Origin: JBAZTA01 sp964588175 | GTDB lineage: Bacteria; Omnitrophota; Gorgyraeia; Gygaellales; Profunditerraquicolaceae | DNA length: 13,879 nt | Reading direction: 5' to 3' | Assembly (NCBI GenBank): GCA_964588175.1 | Contig: CAZPNW010000208.1 | Coordinates: 1 to 13,879 of the forward strand | Shown: piece after piece, positions 8,353 through 13,879 of the stretch | How the letters are laid out: the number at the start of each line of letters is the position of its first letter | Position numbering within the stretch: the first letter of the stretch is position 1 | Notes under the pieces: model-generated | Databases searched by the model: none | Told to the model about the DNA's origin: nothing | The model's input: the letters and a program-made list of their open reading frames with translations, nothing else | Translations under genes and position numbers: made by a program

Positions 8353-8873
8353 TGATAATGCGGACTAACAGAGGCGGCTTGACATTAATAGAGCTTATGA
8401 TCACGATCGCGATGCTTGTTGTTTTGACCTTGGTCCTTGTTTCTGTGCTCAGGGTAATATTATTGAGCTGGTCAAGTGAGGAAACGAGGGCGGGCATTGA
8501 TATAAATATTGATAGGGGCGTTGAAGAGGTCGTGCGTGACCTGCGGGATGTAAAGGCTGTTCAATGTTCAAATGATGAGATACGCTTCTCTCCCGACCTG
8601 GTTAGTTATTATATCTATTATCTTTATAATGCCGCTGATTCATATCCGCTGGCATTTGACAAAAGCGCGTATCAATTGCGCAAAGCTGCGCTTACGGGCG
8701 GTATCAAGGGGACGTTCACCTTCGGTTCCGGGGATATTAAAATGACCGATATATTGCCTCCGCCTGTTTCAGACGTATCAATAAGCGGTACGTTAATTAC
8801 TATTGATCTGAGTGTGAAGAGGAACGATGAAACGATACGGTCAAAGACAGCGGTTATGCCGAGGAACCTGTGA
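8352..8873 (+). CDS. GspJ/PilW-like minor pseudopilin
   Basis: This is a 173-residue prepilin-like protein. The leader ends at Gly9 and the mature start is LTLIELMITIAMLVVLTLVL with Glu at mature +5 (residue 14). The size and position between the GspI-like and GspK-like genes, plus segments such as DRGVEEVVRDLRDVKAV (54-70) and the late strands SISGTLITIDLSVKR followed by RSKTAVMPRNL, fit the GspJ/PilW type. Start ATG 8352 shares its A with the previous stop. A second in-frame ATG at 8358 is also possible, and neither has a clear Shine-Dalgarno sequence, so coupling is likely. The end overlaps the next start by 4 bases (GTGA, 8870-8873). The exact subunit letter rests mainly on gene order. 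Confidence 0.87.
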   Translation: MIMRTNRGGLTLIELMITIAMLVVLTLVLVSVLRVILLSWSSEETRAGIDINIDRGVEEVVRDLRDVKAVQCSNDEIRFSPDLVSYYIYYLYNAADSYPLAFDKSAYQLRKAALTGGIKGTFTFGSGDIKMTDILPPPVSDVSISGTLITIDLSVKRNDETIRSKTAVMPRNL

Positions 8874-9712
8874 ATAGAAAAGGCATGGTACTCGTGCTTA
8901 CATTTATCATTATGGTAACGTTAACTGTTATTACGGCATCTTTTTTGTATATGACATCTGTTCAGACCAAAGGAGCAGGGTATGTGTTAGCCAGCACCCG
9001 GGCATTATGGCTCGCTGAAGCCGGAATTCAAAAGGCTGTCTGGTACCTGAAGACTCCCCTGGCCTCAGGCGGCAAGGGGGAAAATTGGGTAACTTCCGCT
9101 ACGACGGAAAATTTAGGCGCCGGAAGCTATACCCTGGAAGTTGAAAGCTGGGATTGGGCTTTGTCGGCGCATAGTGCTGCGGCTTCTGCTTCTTCAACTT
9201 CGGGAAAACAAGCGGCAGGGCTTGCCATAGATGGTTCGGATACGACGTATTGGCAATCTGCTTCAAGGCCGTCAGTGGGAACGCCGCAATACATTACCGT
9301 TACTTTTCCCTATGGATTGAGTATAAACAAAACCAGGTTTTTTGTGCCCAAGAACTCTTCAACACGGGCGCCTAAGGATTATATGTGGCAAGTATCTTCT
9401 GATAATATAACGTATAAAACGGTGGTAACGAAAACCAATAATAGCGAGACTGATGTAACCGATGAATTTGCTGTTGCGGCCGATGTTCAATATCTCCGGC
9501 TTAGAGTTACCAGGGTCAGCGCGAACTCCGGTGTCAGGGTTTCGACTTTAGAGGCTCTCGGCTCCAAGGTCACATCCATAGGAACAGCGAGCCTTATGAA
9601 CAGGAAGATTGAACGGACTGTGGCAATTCATGATGGTAAAGTGGCAGTAGCTGACGGGAACTCAACAGCGTACGATCAGCGTGATTGGAATGAGATAGTT
9701 CCGGCTCTTTAA
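8870..9712 (+). CDS. GspK/PilX-like minor pseudopilin with an inserted discoidin (F5/8 type C-like) domain
   Basis: This 280-residue protein starts with GTG preceded by GAGG at 8861-8864. The N-terminus MNRKGMVLVLTFIIMVTLTV has a prepilin cleavage site after Gly5 but no Glu at mature +5, which is the hallmark of GspK. RALWLAEAGIQKAVWYL (44-60) is the PilX/GspK-type helix, and GAGSYTLEVES (83-93) the first strand. The expected closing part, TSIGTASLMNRKIERTVAIHDG, appears only at 235-256. Between them, residues about 104-231 look like a discoidin / F5/8 type C domain: ASAS at the start, LAIDGSDTTYWQS (118-130), YITVTFPYGL (141-150), YMWQVSSDNITYKTV (171-185), VQYLRLRVTRVS (206-217) and LEALG at the end. 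That family binds carbohydrates or phospholipids. In T2SS, GspK caps the pseudopilus, so this would be a ligand-binding tip subunit (inference). It lies in the minor pseudopilin block, with the GspL-like gene 27 nt downstream. Confidence 0.88.
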   Translation: MNRKGMVLVLTFIIMVTLTVITASFLYMTSVQTKGAGYVLASTRALWLAEAGIQKAVWYLKTPLASGGKGENWVTSATTENLGAGSYTLEVESWDWALSAHSAAASASSTSGKQAAGLAIDGSDTTYWQSASRPSVGTPQYITVTFPYGLSINKTRFFVPKNSSTRAPKDYMWQVSSDNITYKTVVTKTNNSETDVTDEFAVAADVQYLRLRVTRVSANSGVRVSTLEALGSKVTSIGTASLMNRKIERTVAIHDGKVAVADGNSTAYDQRDWNEIVPAL

Positions 9713-9739
9713 CGGAATAATATTTAAGGTACGGGGAAA

Positions 9740-11251
9740 ATGAATTTAACGGGATTATTCAAGAAAGATCTAATTATCGGCCTGGATGTCGGGTCGTCTA
9801 CGGTCAAGGTTTCGCAGTTCGTAAAGAAGGATGACGGATTGCATCTCGTCAGGATTGATCTGAAAGAGTTACAACAGGTTGATGGGGATGCCGGTGACAA
9901 AGAACAGGAATTGATCGGGGCGATTAAGGCTTTATTGAAGGGTATTGATATACAGAAAGCCGCCATTGTGGTGAGCATTAATTGTACTCAAACGGTAATC
10001 AGAAAAGTGACAGCGCCGTATATGCCTCGGGCGGAATTGTGTGAAGGCGTAAAATTAGAATCGAAGAACTATTTTCCGTTCCCGATCGATAAGTTTATTT
10101 TCGATTTTGAGATATTAGGTGAGATCATTGAGAACGGCATCAGGAAATACGAATTAATAGTCGCGGTAAGCCCCGAACAAACAGTTAATAAATATTTATC
10201 CTTATTAGAAAAGGCGGGTATAAAAGCATCTTCCTTTGTGCCTTTTTCTTACGCATTGCAGAAGTTGGCAGCATGCCTTTACCTTAAAGAAGGGGAAACT
10301 CAATGTTTTGTTGATATCGGTGAGTTTGATACCGAATTAATCGTCTGCAAGGGCAAAACCCTTGTGTTTAACCGTAAGATCCCTGTCAAAGGTCCTGATT
10401 TTACTAAAGTTGTGCCGAATACCGTATCTTTACCGGGGGGGGATGAGATTTCCTCGATACAGATCCTATCTTTAGCGCGTATTCCTTTGGAGCAATTGGC
10501 AGTCGAAATAGAAAAAAGCCTTGATTATTATAAAGAAGAAGGCGTGGGGCGTAAGATCGATTCGGTTATCGTATCCGGAGAAAGTGCTTTGTTGGGGGAT
10601 ATTATAAAATACTTGGCCCAACGATTAGGCGCAGCAGTCGTTCTTGGGGATCCGTTAATTCCCTTGAAGGCCGCAAAAGAAGCGACAGGCCAAAGAGCTC
10701 AGGATGCGCACCGGTTCGCGCTATCAATTGGCGCGGCTTTAAGTGAGGGGAAAGGCCTTAATCTTCTTCCTGTTGTAATGAAAGAAGCCGCAGGGAGAAT
10801 GTTTAAGCGGTTAACTATAGAAAGTATCGTAATAATAGCGATTCTCCTCTTTATCTTTACCTATGTAGGTATGAAGATACAACTGGCTAATTTCGAGAAA
10901 GGAATTTCTGTGGCAAGGTTTGAGCTATCAGGTTTGCAGCCGCAGTTAAAGCGAGTAGAAGCTCAAAATTTGGCATCGGCGATATTGGTTGACGAGCCCC
11001 AATGGGAAGATGTTTTTATCGAACTTTCGAACTTGATCCCCGATAAAGCGTATATCAGGCATCTGAGAATGGACGATGATTTAATTACTATGGAGGGGGC
11101 AGTTGTCGCTCAAGACGGCGAGCAAATACTCGCCCAGTTCATACTCGCGTTAGAAAAAGGCCTGTTGAGTAATGTTAAATTGGTCGAGAGCAAGAATAGG
11201 GGAGACTCTGCGGGGATAGAATTTGAATTAAAATGCATGATAGATCAATAA
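9740..11251 (+). CDS. PilM-PilN fusion (GspL-like) pilus/secretion assembly protein
   Basis: This 503-residue protein joins two parts that are separate in most type IV pilus systems. Residues about 10-335 are a PilM-like actin-fold ATPase domain. The phosphate-1 motif is LIIGLDVGSSTVKV (11-24), the PilM segment is KNYFPFPIDKFIFDFEILGE (109-128), the second phosphate loop is FVDIGEFDTELIV (190-202), and the adenosine-side motif is SVIVSGESALLGDI (275-288). At 339-344 comes GLNLLP, the short N-terminal PilN motif that docks into PilM in other systems. One membrane helix follows at about 359-377, then a coiled coil (about 380-410) and a periplasmic ferredoxin-like PilN domain. The domain layout is that of GspL, which agrees with its position between GspK-like and GspM-like genes. 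The start is ATG with GGGGA at 9733-9737 upstream; the next gene follows after 1 nt. Confidence 0.9.
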   Translation: MNLTGLFKKDLIIGLDVGSSTVKVSQFVKKDDGLHLVRIDLKELQQVDGDAGDKEQELIGAIKALLKGIDIQKAAIVVSINCTQTVIRKVTAPYMPRAELCEGVKLESKNYFPFPIDKFIFDFEILGEIIENGIRKYELIVAVSPEQTVNKYLSLLEKAGIKASSFVPFSYALQKLAACLYLKEGETQCFVDIGEFDTELIVCKGKTLVFNRKIPVKGPDFTKVVPNTVSLPGGDEISSIQILSLARIPLEQLAVEIEKSLDYYKEEGVGRKIDSVIVSGESALLGDIIKYLAQRLGAAVVLGDPLIPLKAAKEATGQRAQDAHRFALSIGAALSEGKGLNLLPVVMKEAAGRMFKRLTIESIVIIAILLFIFTYVGMKIQLANFEKGISVARFELSGLQPQLKRVEAQNLASAILVDEPQWEDVFIELSNLIPDKAYIRHLRMDDDLITMEGAVVAQDGEQILAQFILALEKGLLSNVKLVESKNRGDSAGIEFELKCMIDQ

Positions 11252-11252
11252 A

Positions 11253-11780
11253 ATGAACGGATTAGAGTTGGTACAGAGAAGAATGGGTTTAATAATATCG
11301 ATCGCGACCGCATTGATTGTAATCGCGATGCATGCGGTTTTTTATGCGCCGTTAATAAAAAGGCTCAAGGTAAGTTCTTTGGAAAACAAAGCCTTTGAAA
11401 AGTATTTAGCAGGCGCGCGTTCCGCCATAGAACAAGCAGAACTCACCCAAGATGAAAGGGCGCTTATTACAGAAGATGAGGTCTCGCTTGCGATCGCTGA
11501 ATTGACCCAATATGGGAAACTAAAGGGGATCAGTTTTATTTCAATAAAGCCCGGTGAAATAATAAGTGAGCCTGATCGGCAATATAAGATATTGCCGCTT
11601 GAGATAATTATAAGCGCTTCAGAGCAGAAATTCGCTGTTTTCCTGGGTTCGTTGGCGAATCTTCGGAAAAGCGTAATAAAGGTCAAGAGTTTTGACGCGG
11701 CCTTAAATACGGAAAATGAAAATAAACTCAAGGTAAATATGGTCTTACATATATATATCCTGGGAAAAAAGAAAGGCTAA
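11253..11780 (+). CDS. PilO/GspM-like inner-membrane assembly protein
   Basis: This 175-residue bitopic protein has a short cytoplasmic N-terminus, one membrane helix at about 12-32, a helical coiled-coil stretch (about 35-95) and a C-terminal alpha/beta part with strands LKGISFISIKPGEI, YKILPLEIIISA and NKLKVNMVLHIYIL. This is the layout of PilO and GspM, which dimerise with PilN/GspL in the periplasm to link the platform with the outer parts of the machine. PilO usually has the closing pattern ...LP..i...G.Y..f..Fl..L..l.R.v.v; here LPLEIIISASEQKFAVFLGSLANLRKSVIKV (residue 112 onward) follows it well. It starts 1 nt after the previous stop and its stop is directly followed by the next gene, so the three genes are probably translated together. 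Confidence 0.85.
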   Translation: MNGLELVQRRMGLIISIATALIVIAMHAVFYAPLIKRLKVSSLENKAFEKYLAGARSAIEQAELTQDERALITEDEVSLAIAELTQYGKLKGISFISIKPGEIISEPDRQYKILPLEIIISASEQKFAVFLGSLANLRKSVIKVKSFDAALNTENENKLKVNMVLHIYILGKKKG

Positions 11781-12242
11781 TTGTCCGGCCTCCTGAAGTC
11801 ATTGGCAGGAGAGGATAGGCGGGCAAACAATAAAATGAAGGATAAAAAACTTATAATCTTGATTATCCTCGGAGCTGCCGGTATTTTCAGCTTAATTTAT
11901 GGAATTACCGCTCCCGTAAAAGGAAAGGGCGGAATTCCTTTCGCCCCGGAAGGCATTTACCCTGCTGACAATGTAAGATCAGGGGAACTGTTATCTTCGG
12001 TAAAGCGGCGCGCAAAGAGAACAAGCTTTTCTTCGTATAAAAGGGACATTTTCTCTCTCAACAGCAACGGTTTATCCGGTTTGACCGGAATAATCTGGGA
12101 TGCGAAATCACCGAGGGCCATAATCGATGATATTGTTGTCGGAGTCGGAGAAAAAGTGGGGGAAAATACCGTCGTTGAGATCAAGCAAGATAGGGTTATA
12201 TTAAATGATGGCGCCGTGAATTCAGAGATCTGGCTAAAATAA
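11781..12242 (+). CDS. PilP/GspC-like assembly protein
   Basis: This 153-residue protein has a single N-terminal membrane helix (about 23-43) and a linker rich in Pro, Ser and Lys. The C-terminal HR-like beta domain has LTGIIWDAKSPRAIIDDIVV, GVGEKVG, TVVEIKQDRVILNDG and WLK at the end. This pattern (I.W....P.AIIDD..V..G......V..I..D.V.L..G) is typical of the periplasmic domain of PilP and GspC, which contacts the secretin. No secretin gene is adjacent. I chose TTG 11781, directly after the preceding TAA, because AAAGG lies at 11772-11776. The ATG at 11835 (135 residues) is the alternative, but it has no good Shine-Dalgarno sequence at the right distance. It is the last gene of the cluster. 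I see no intrinsic terminator after it. Confidence 0.82.
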   Translation: MSGLLKSLAGEDRRANNKMKDKKLIILIILGAAGIFSLIYGITAPVKGKGGIPFAPEGIYPADNVRSGELLSSVKRRAKRTSFSSYKRDIFSLNSNGLSGLTGIIWDAKSPRAIIDDIVVGVGEKVGENTVVEIKQDRVILNDGAVNSEIWLK

Positions 12243-12324
12243 TCCAATCCCGCAAACATTGTCCTATCGTTTGTCCTGCTTCAGTAACTTAAAGCAACTA
12301 TTTCCCCAAGGGATATTATATGTT

Positions 12325-12352
12325 TTGTAAATCCTTAGTTTTCATTTATAAT
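12325..12352 (+). promoter_or_regulatory. Sigma70-type promoter for the lipoprotein-flavin reductase pair
   Basis: TTGTAA at 12325-12330 and a perfect TATAAT at 12347-12352 are separated by 16 nt. It lies in the 135-nt gap between the PilP/GspC-like gene and the lipoprotein gene, 25 nt before the start codon. The rest of the gap (12243-12324) shows no terminator or other recognisable site. Confidence 0.6.
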
Positions 12353-12377
12353 ATATAAAATTTACAAGGAGGTATGT

Positions 12378-12794
12378 ATGAGGGGTAATTCAACCAGATC
12401 GGTTGTTTTCAACCAATTGGCAGGAGCAGCATGCGCGATTTTTCTTCTTGTGAATGTATATGGATGTGTCGCGTTATTAGCCGGTGCTGCCGGCGGTGCA
12501 GGCACTGCTGCCTGGCTTTCAGAAAAGTTATCTCAAGAAGTAAGCGCCCCTTTTGATAAGGCGATCAAAGCTTCTTTGCTGGCTCTTCGGTCGTTAAATC
12601 TTGAGGTCACGAAAGAAACAAAACAAGAGCATATCGCTCAGCTCATGAGTAAATATACCGACGGTAAGACGATCTGGATCGATATCCGCAGGTTAACCGA
12701 TACTTCTTCAAGGATCGATATCCGCGTCGGAGCGGTCAAAGGTGATAAAGAAGCATCATCTAAGATATTAAAGGAAATCAGTAAGAATTTATAA
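12378..12794 (+). CDS. DUF3568-like small lipoprotein
   Basis: This 138-residue protein has an export signal: basic start MRGNSTR, a hydrophobic stretch at about 14-27 and a lipobox-like VYGC at 27-30, so Cys30 may be lipidated. A small-residue segment VALLAGAAGGAGTAAWL follows, as in DUF3568 proteins. Then comes an alpha/beta domain with helices (about 58-73, PFDKAIKASLLALRSL) and strands LEVTKE, KTIWIDIRR and SRIDIRVGAVK, ending in a helix SSKILKEISKNL. The function of this family is not known; an envelope location is inferred from the signal. It has a strong Shine-Dalgarno sequence AAGGAGG at 12366-12372, 5 nt before the ATG, and its own promoter. The flavin reductase-like gene follows after 18 nt. 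Confidence 0.85.
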   Translation: MRGNSTRSVVFNQLAGAACAIFLLVNVYGCVALLAGAAGGAGTAAWLSEKLSQEVSAPFDKAIKASLLALRSLNLEVTKETKQEHIAQLMSKYTDGKTIWIDIRRLTDTSSRIDIRVGAVKGDKEASSKILKEISKNL

Positions 12795-12812
12795 CAAGGC
12801 GAGGAGGCGGTT

Positions 12813-13394
12813 ATGAAGAAATCTATAGGAGCTAAAACTATTCTTTTTCCAACACCGGTTTTTATTGTCGCGACCTACGATAAATCAGGGAGGCCCAATG
12901 CTGTGGCCGTTGCCTGGGGAGGTATCTGTTGTTCTGCTCCGCCGTGCGTGGCGATCTCTTTACGGGAAGCTACCTATACGTACGGTAATATTATGGAACG
13001 CAAGGCATTCACTGTTAATATCCCATCAGAAAAGCATATTAAGGAAGCGGACTATTTGGGGATCGCCTCCGGGAAGAATGAAGATAAATTCGCTGTCACC
13101 GGATTGACCCCGTGCAAGAGCGATATTGTCGATGCTCCTTATATTGAAGAATTCTCGTTAAATCTGGAATGCCGGCTTATCAATACGGTTAAGATCGGGT
13201 TGCATACGCAATTTATCGGGGAGATCAAGGATATCAAAGCCGATGAGAATATGCTGGAAAAAGGCTCAATCCCCGATATTGGGAAAATACAGCCATTTAG
13301 TTTTAACCCGGCAACGCTCACTTATTATGGGACCGGTAAAAATTTGGGGGAGGCCTTTGCAATAGGAAAGGGTTTAAGCGGTAAAAAAAAATAA
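12813..13394 (+). CDS. Flavin reductase-like FMN-binding protein (flavoredoxin type)
   Basis: This 193-residue cytosolic protein is of the flavin reductase-like split-barrel family, which binds FMN and passes electrons between NAD(P)H, flavins and partners. Family features are PTPVFIVATYD (13-23), RPNAVAVAWGG (27-37) for flavin binding, PPCVAISLRE (43-52), AFTVNIPSE (65-73), the AD.LG..SGKNEDKF region (79-93), LNLECRLINT (116-125), HTQFIGEIKDIKADE (131-145) and the end YYGTGKNLGEAFAIGKGL (171-188). Cysteines at 39, 40 and 45 next to the flavin site are noticeable, but their role is unknown. GAGGAGG at 12801-12807 lies 5 nt before the ATG. It shares an operon with the lipoprotein gene, although a functional link is not obvious. 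The natural electron donor and acceptor cannot be read from sequence. Confidence 0.93.
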   Translation: MKKSIGAKTILFPTPVFIVATYDKSGRPNAVAVAWGGICCSAPPCVAISLREATYTYGNIMERKAFTVNIPSEKHIKEADYLGIASGKNEDKFAVTGLTPCKSDIVDAPYIEEFSLNLECRLINTVKIGLHTQFIGEIKDIKADENMLEKGSIPDIGKIQPFSFNPATLTYYGTGKNLGEAFAIGKGLSGKKK

Positions 13395-13404
13395 AAGATT
13401 TATA

Positions 13405-13432
13405 TTGACAAAAAGAGAAAAGTGAGTATACT
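13405..13432 (+). promoter_or_regulatory. Sigma70-type promoter upstream of the leader hairpin and cold-shock gene
   Basis: A perfect -35 TTGACA at 13405-13410 and TATACT at 13427-13432 are separated by 16 nt. It starts 10 nt after the flavin reductase-like stop. A TATAAT at 13433-13438 is also present but would give a 22-nt spacer. Transcription would start near 13439-13441. Confidence 0.65.
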
Positions 13433-13439
13433 TATAATT

Positions 13440-13505
13440 GTAGTAAATAACAGATTAGAAGTCTTAAGCCGCAAGGATTAGAGTACTAACCTTGCGTTTT
13501 TTTTT
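13440..13505 (+). ncRNA. Possible small RNA or attenuated leader upstream of the cold-shock gene
   Basis: A transcript from the promoter at 13405 would reach an intrinsic terminator at 13470-13505 after about 60-65 nt. It has no ORF with a ribosome-binding site. It could be a free small RNA, or a leader in which terminator formation controls the cold-shock gene downstream. The exact 5' end is inferred from the promoter. Confidence 0.45.
13470..13505 (+). terminator. Intrinsic terminator-like hairpin in front of the cold-shock gene
   Basis: CGCAAGG 13470-13476 pairs with CCTTGCG 13490-13496. Inside, TTAG 13478-13481 pairs with CTAA 13486-13489 around the loop AGTA, with one bulged A at 13477. 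Nine T residues follow at 13497-13505. It could terminate the flavin reductase-like transcript, the short RNA from the promoter at 13405, or both. Confidence 0.85.
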
Positions 13506-13556
13506 AAGTCTTGTCATTATTTACTATAATTTTAGACGGAAAGGAGGTAGTAAGTA

Positions 13557-13757
13557 ATGGCAAAAGGAATAGTAAAATGGTTCAATAACCAAAAAGGTTA
13601 TGGATTTATCACTCCTGAAAATGGCAGCGATGTATTCGTGCATCACAGCGCAATACAGGGTGAAGGTTACAAGTCTTTAGATGAGGGTGCTCAAGTCGAG
13701 TTTCAGATCGAAAAGGGCCCTAAAGGCGAACAGGCTACAAACGTAGTCAAATTATAA
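13557..13757 (+). CDS. csp: CspA-family cold-shock protein
   Basis: This 66-residue single cold-shock domain protein is a nucleic-acid chaperone that binds single-stranded RNA and DNA. MAKGIVKWFNNQKGYGFITP contains Trp8, Phe9 and the RNP1 motif KGYGFI (13-18); DVFVHHSAI (25-33) contains RNP2. The C-terminus VEFQIEKGPKGEQATNVVKL is typical of the family and the length is normal. GGAGG at 13543-13547 precedes ATG by 9 nt. The 51 nt between the leader terminator and the gene contain a TATAAT at 13525-13530 that could serve as a second -10 element, but its -35 is poor. The gene is monocistronic, closed by a strong terminator. Confidence 0.97.
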   Translation: MAKGIVKWFNNQKGYGFITPENGSDVFVHHSAIQGEGYKSLDEGAQVEFQIEKGPKGEQATNVVKL

Positions 13758-13774
13758 TCTTAATTTAAGATATT

Positions 13775-13810
13775 GCCCGGGACACATAACAGTGTCCCGG
13801 GCTTTTTTTT
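13775..13810 (+). terminator. Intrinsic terminator of the cold-shock gene
   Basis: GCCCGGGACAC 13775-13785 and GTGTCCCGGGC 13792-13802 form a perfect 11-bp stem with a 6-nt loop. Eight T residues follow at 13803-13810, 17 nt after the stop codon. Confidence 0.95.
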
Positions 13811-13812
13811 CC

Positions 13813-13879
13813 GCAGAAAGCGGAACACCGGCGCAACTTCCACATAGCGCCGGGTGTAAGCAGAAGGCGGCACACCGGC
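13813..13879. repeat. 20-nt imperfect direct repeat with an internal palindrome at the right edge
   Basis: The 20-nt segments at 13813-13832 and 13860-13879 match at 18 positions (GCAGAA.GCGG.ACACCGGC) and are spaced by a 47-nt period. Between them, 13825-13834 (ACACCGGCGC) pairs with 13847-13857 (GCGCCGGGTGT), with one bulged base and a 12-nt loop. The second copy runs to the window edge, so the array may continue. Confidence 0.6.

Noticed and set aside
13433..13438. TATAAT as the -10 element for the TTGACA at 13405
   Set aside because: The spacer would be 22 nt; TATACT at 13427 gives 16 nt.
13511..13530. TTGTCA and TATAAT as a second promoter for the cold-shock gene
   Set aside because: The spacing is only 8 nt. 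The TATAAT could still act with another weak -35, but this cannot be supported.
13760..13879. Minus-strand open frame of 39 codons entering from the right edge
   Set aside because: It runs through the palindrome of the csp terminator and through a repeat whose 47-nt period breaks the frame, so it is unlikely to be coding.

Overview
The window most likely comes from an uncultivated bacterium of the Candidatus Omnitrophota (former OP3) lineage. I infer this from the very large alanine-, lysine- and glutamine-rich helical protein at the left, whose C-terminal module I associate from memory with giant Omnitrophota proteins, and from the compact hybrid type II secretion / type IV pilus gene cluster. 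No marker gene (rRNA, ribosomal protein) is present to prove it. All supported genes are on the + strand.

Region 1 (2-5959) is the 3' part of one giant gene. Its frame is still open at the left edge, so at least 1985 residues are visible and the N-terminus is missing. It ends at a strong intrinsic terminator (5991-6035).

Region 2 (about 6036-12242) is a probable operon for a pseudopilus machine. It encodes a GspF/PilC inner-membrane platform protein, a GspG-like major pseudopilin, three minor pseudopilins of GspI, GspJ and GspK type, a PilM-PilN fusion that corresponds to GspL, a PilO/GspM-like protein and a PilP/GspC-like protein. The order F-G-I-J-K-L-M matches classical T2SS operons, but GspH, the ATPase, the secretin and the prepilin peptidase are not in the window. 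The most interesting gene is the GspK/PilX-like minor pseudopilin, which carries an inserted discoidin-like (F5/8 type C, CBM32-like) domain. That could place a ligand-binding module at the tip of the filament. The GspG gene may carry a frameshift just before its natural end.

Region 3 (about 12325-13394) has its own sigma70-type promoter and encodes a small DUF3568-like lipoprotein and a flavin reductase-like FMN-binding protein.

Region 4 (13405-13810) holds a cold-shock protein gene with a good terminator. Upstream of it is a self-contained promoter plus intrinsic terminator about 60 nt apart, which looks like a small RNA gene or a leader attenuator. The last 67 nt contain two copies of a 20-nt repeat and an imperfect palindrome, possibly the edge of a repeat array.
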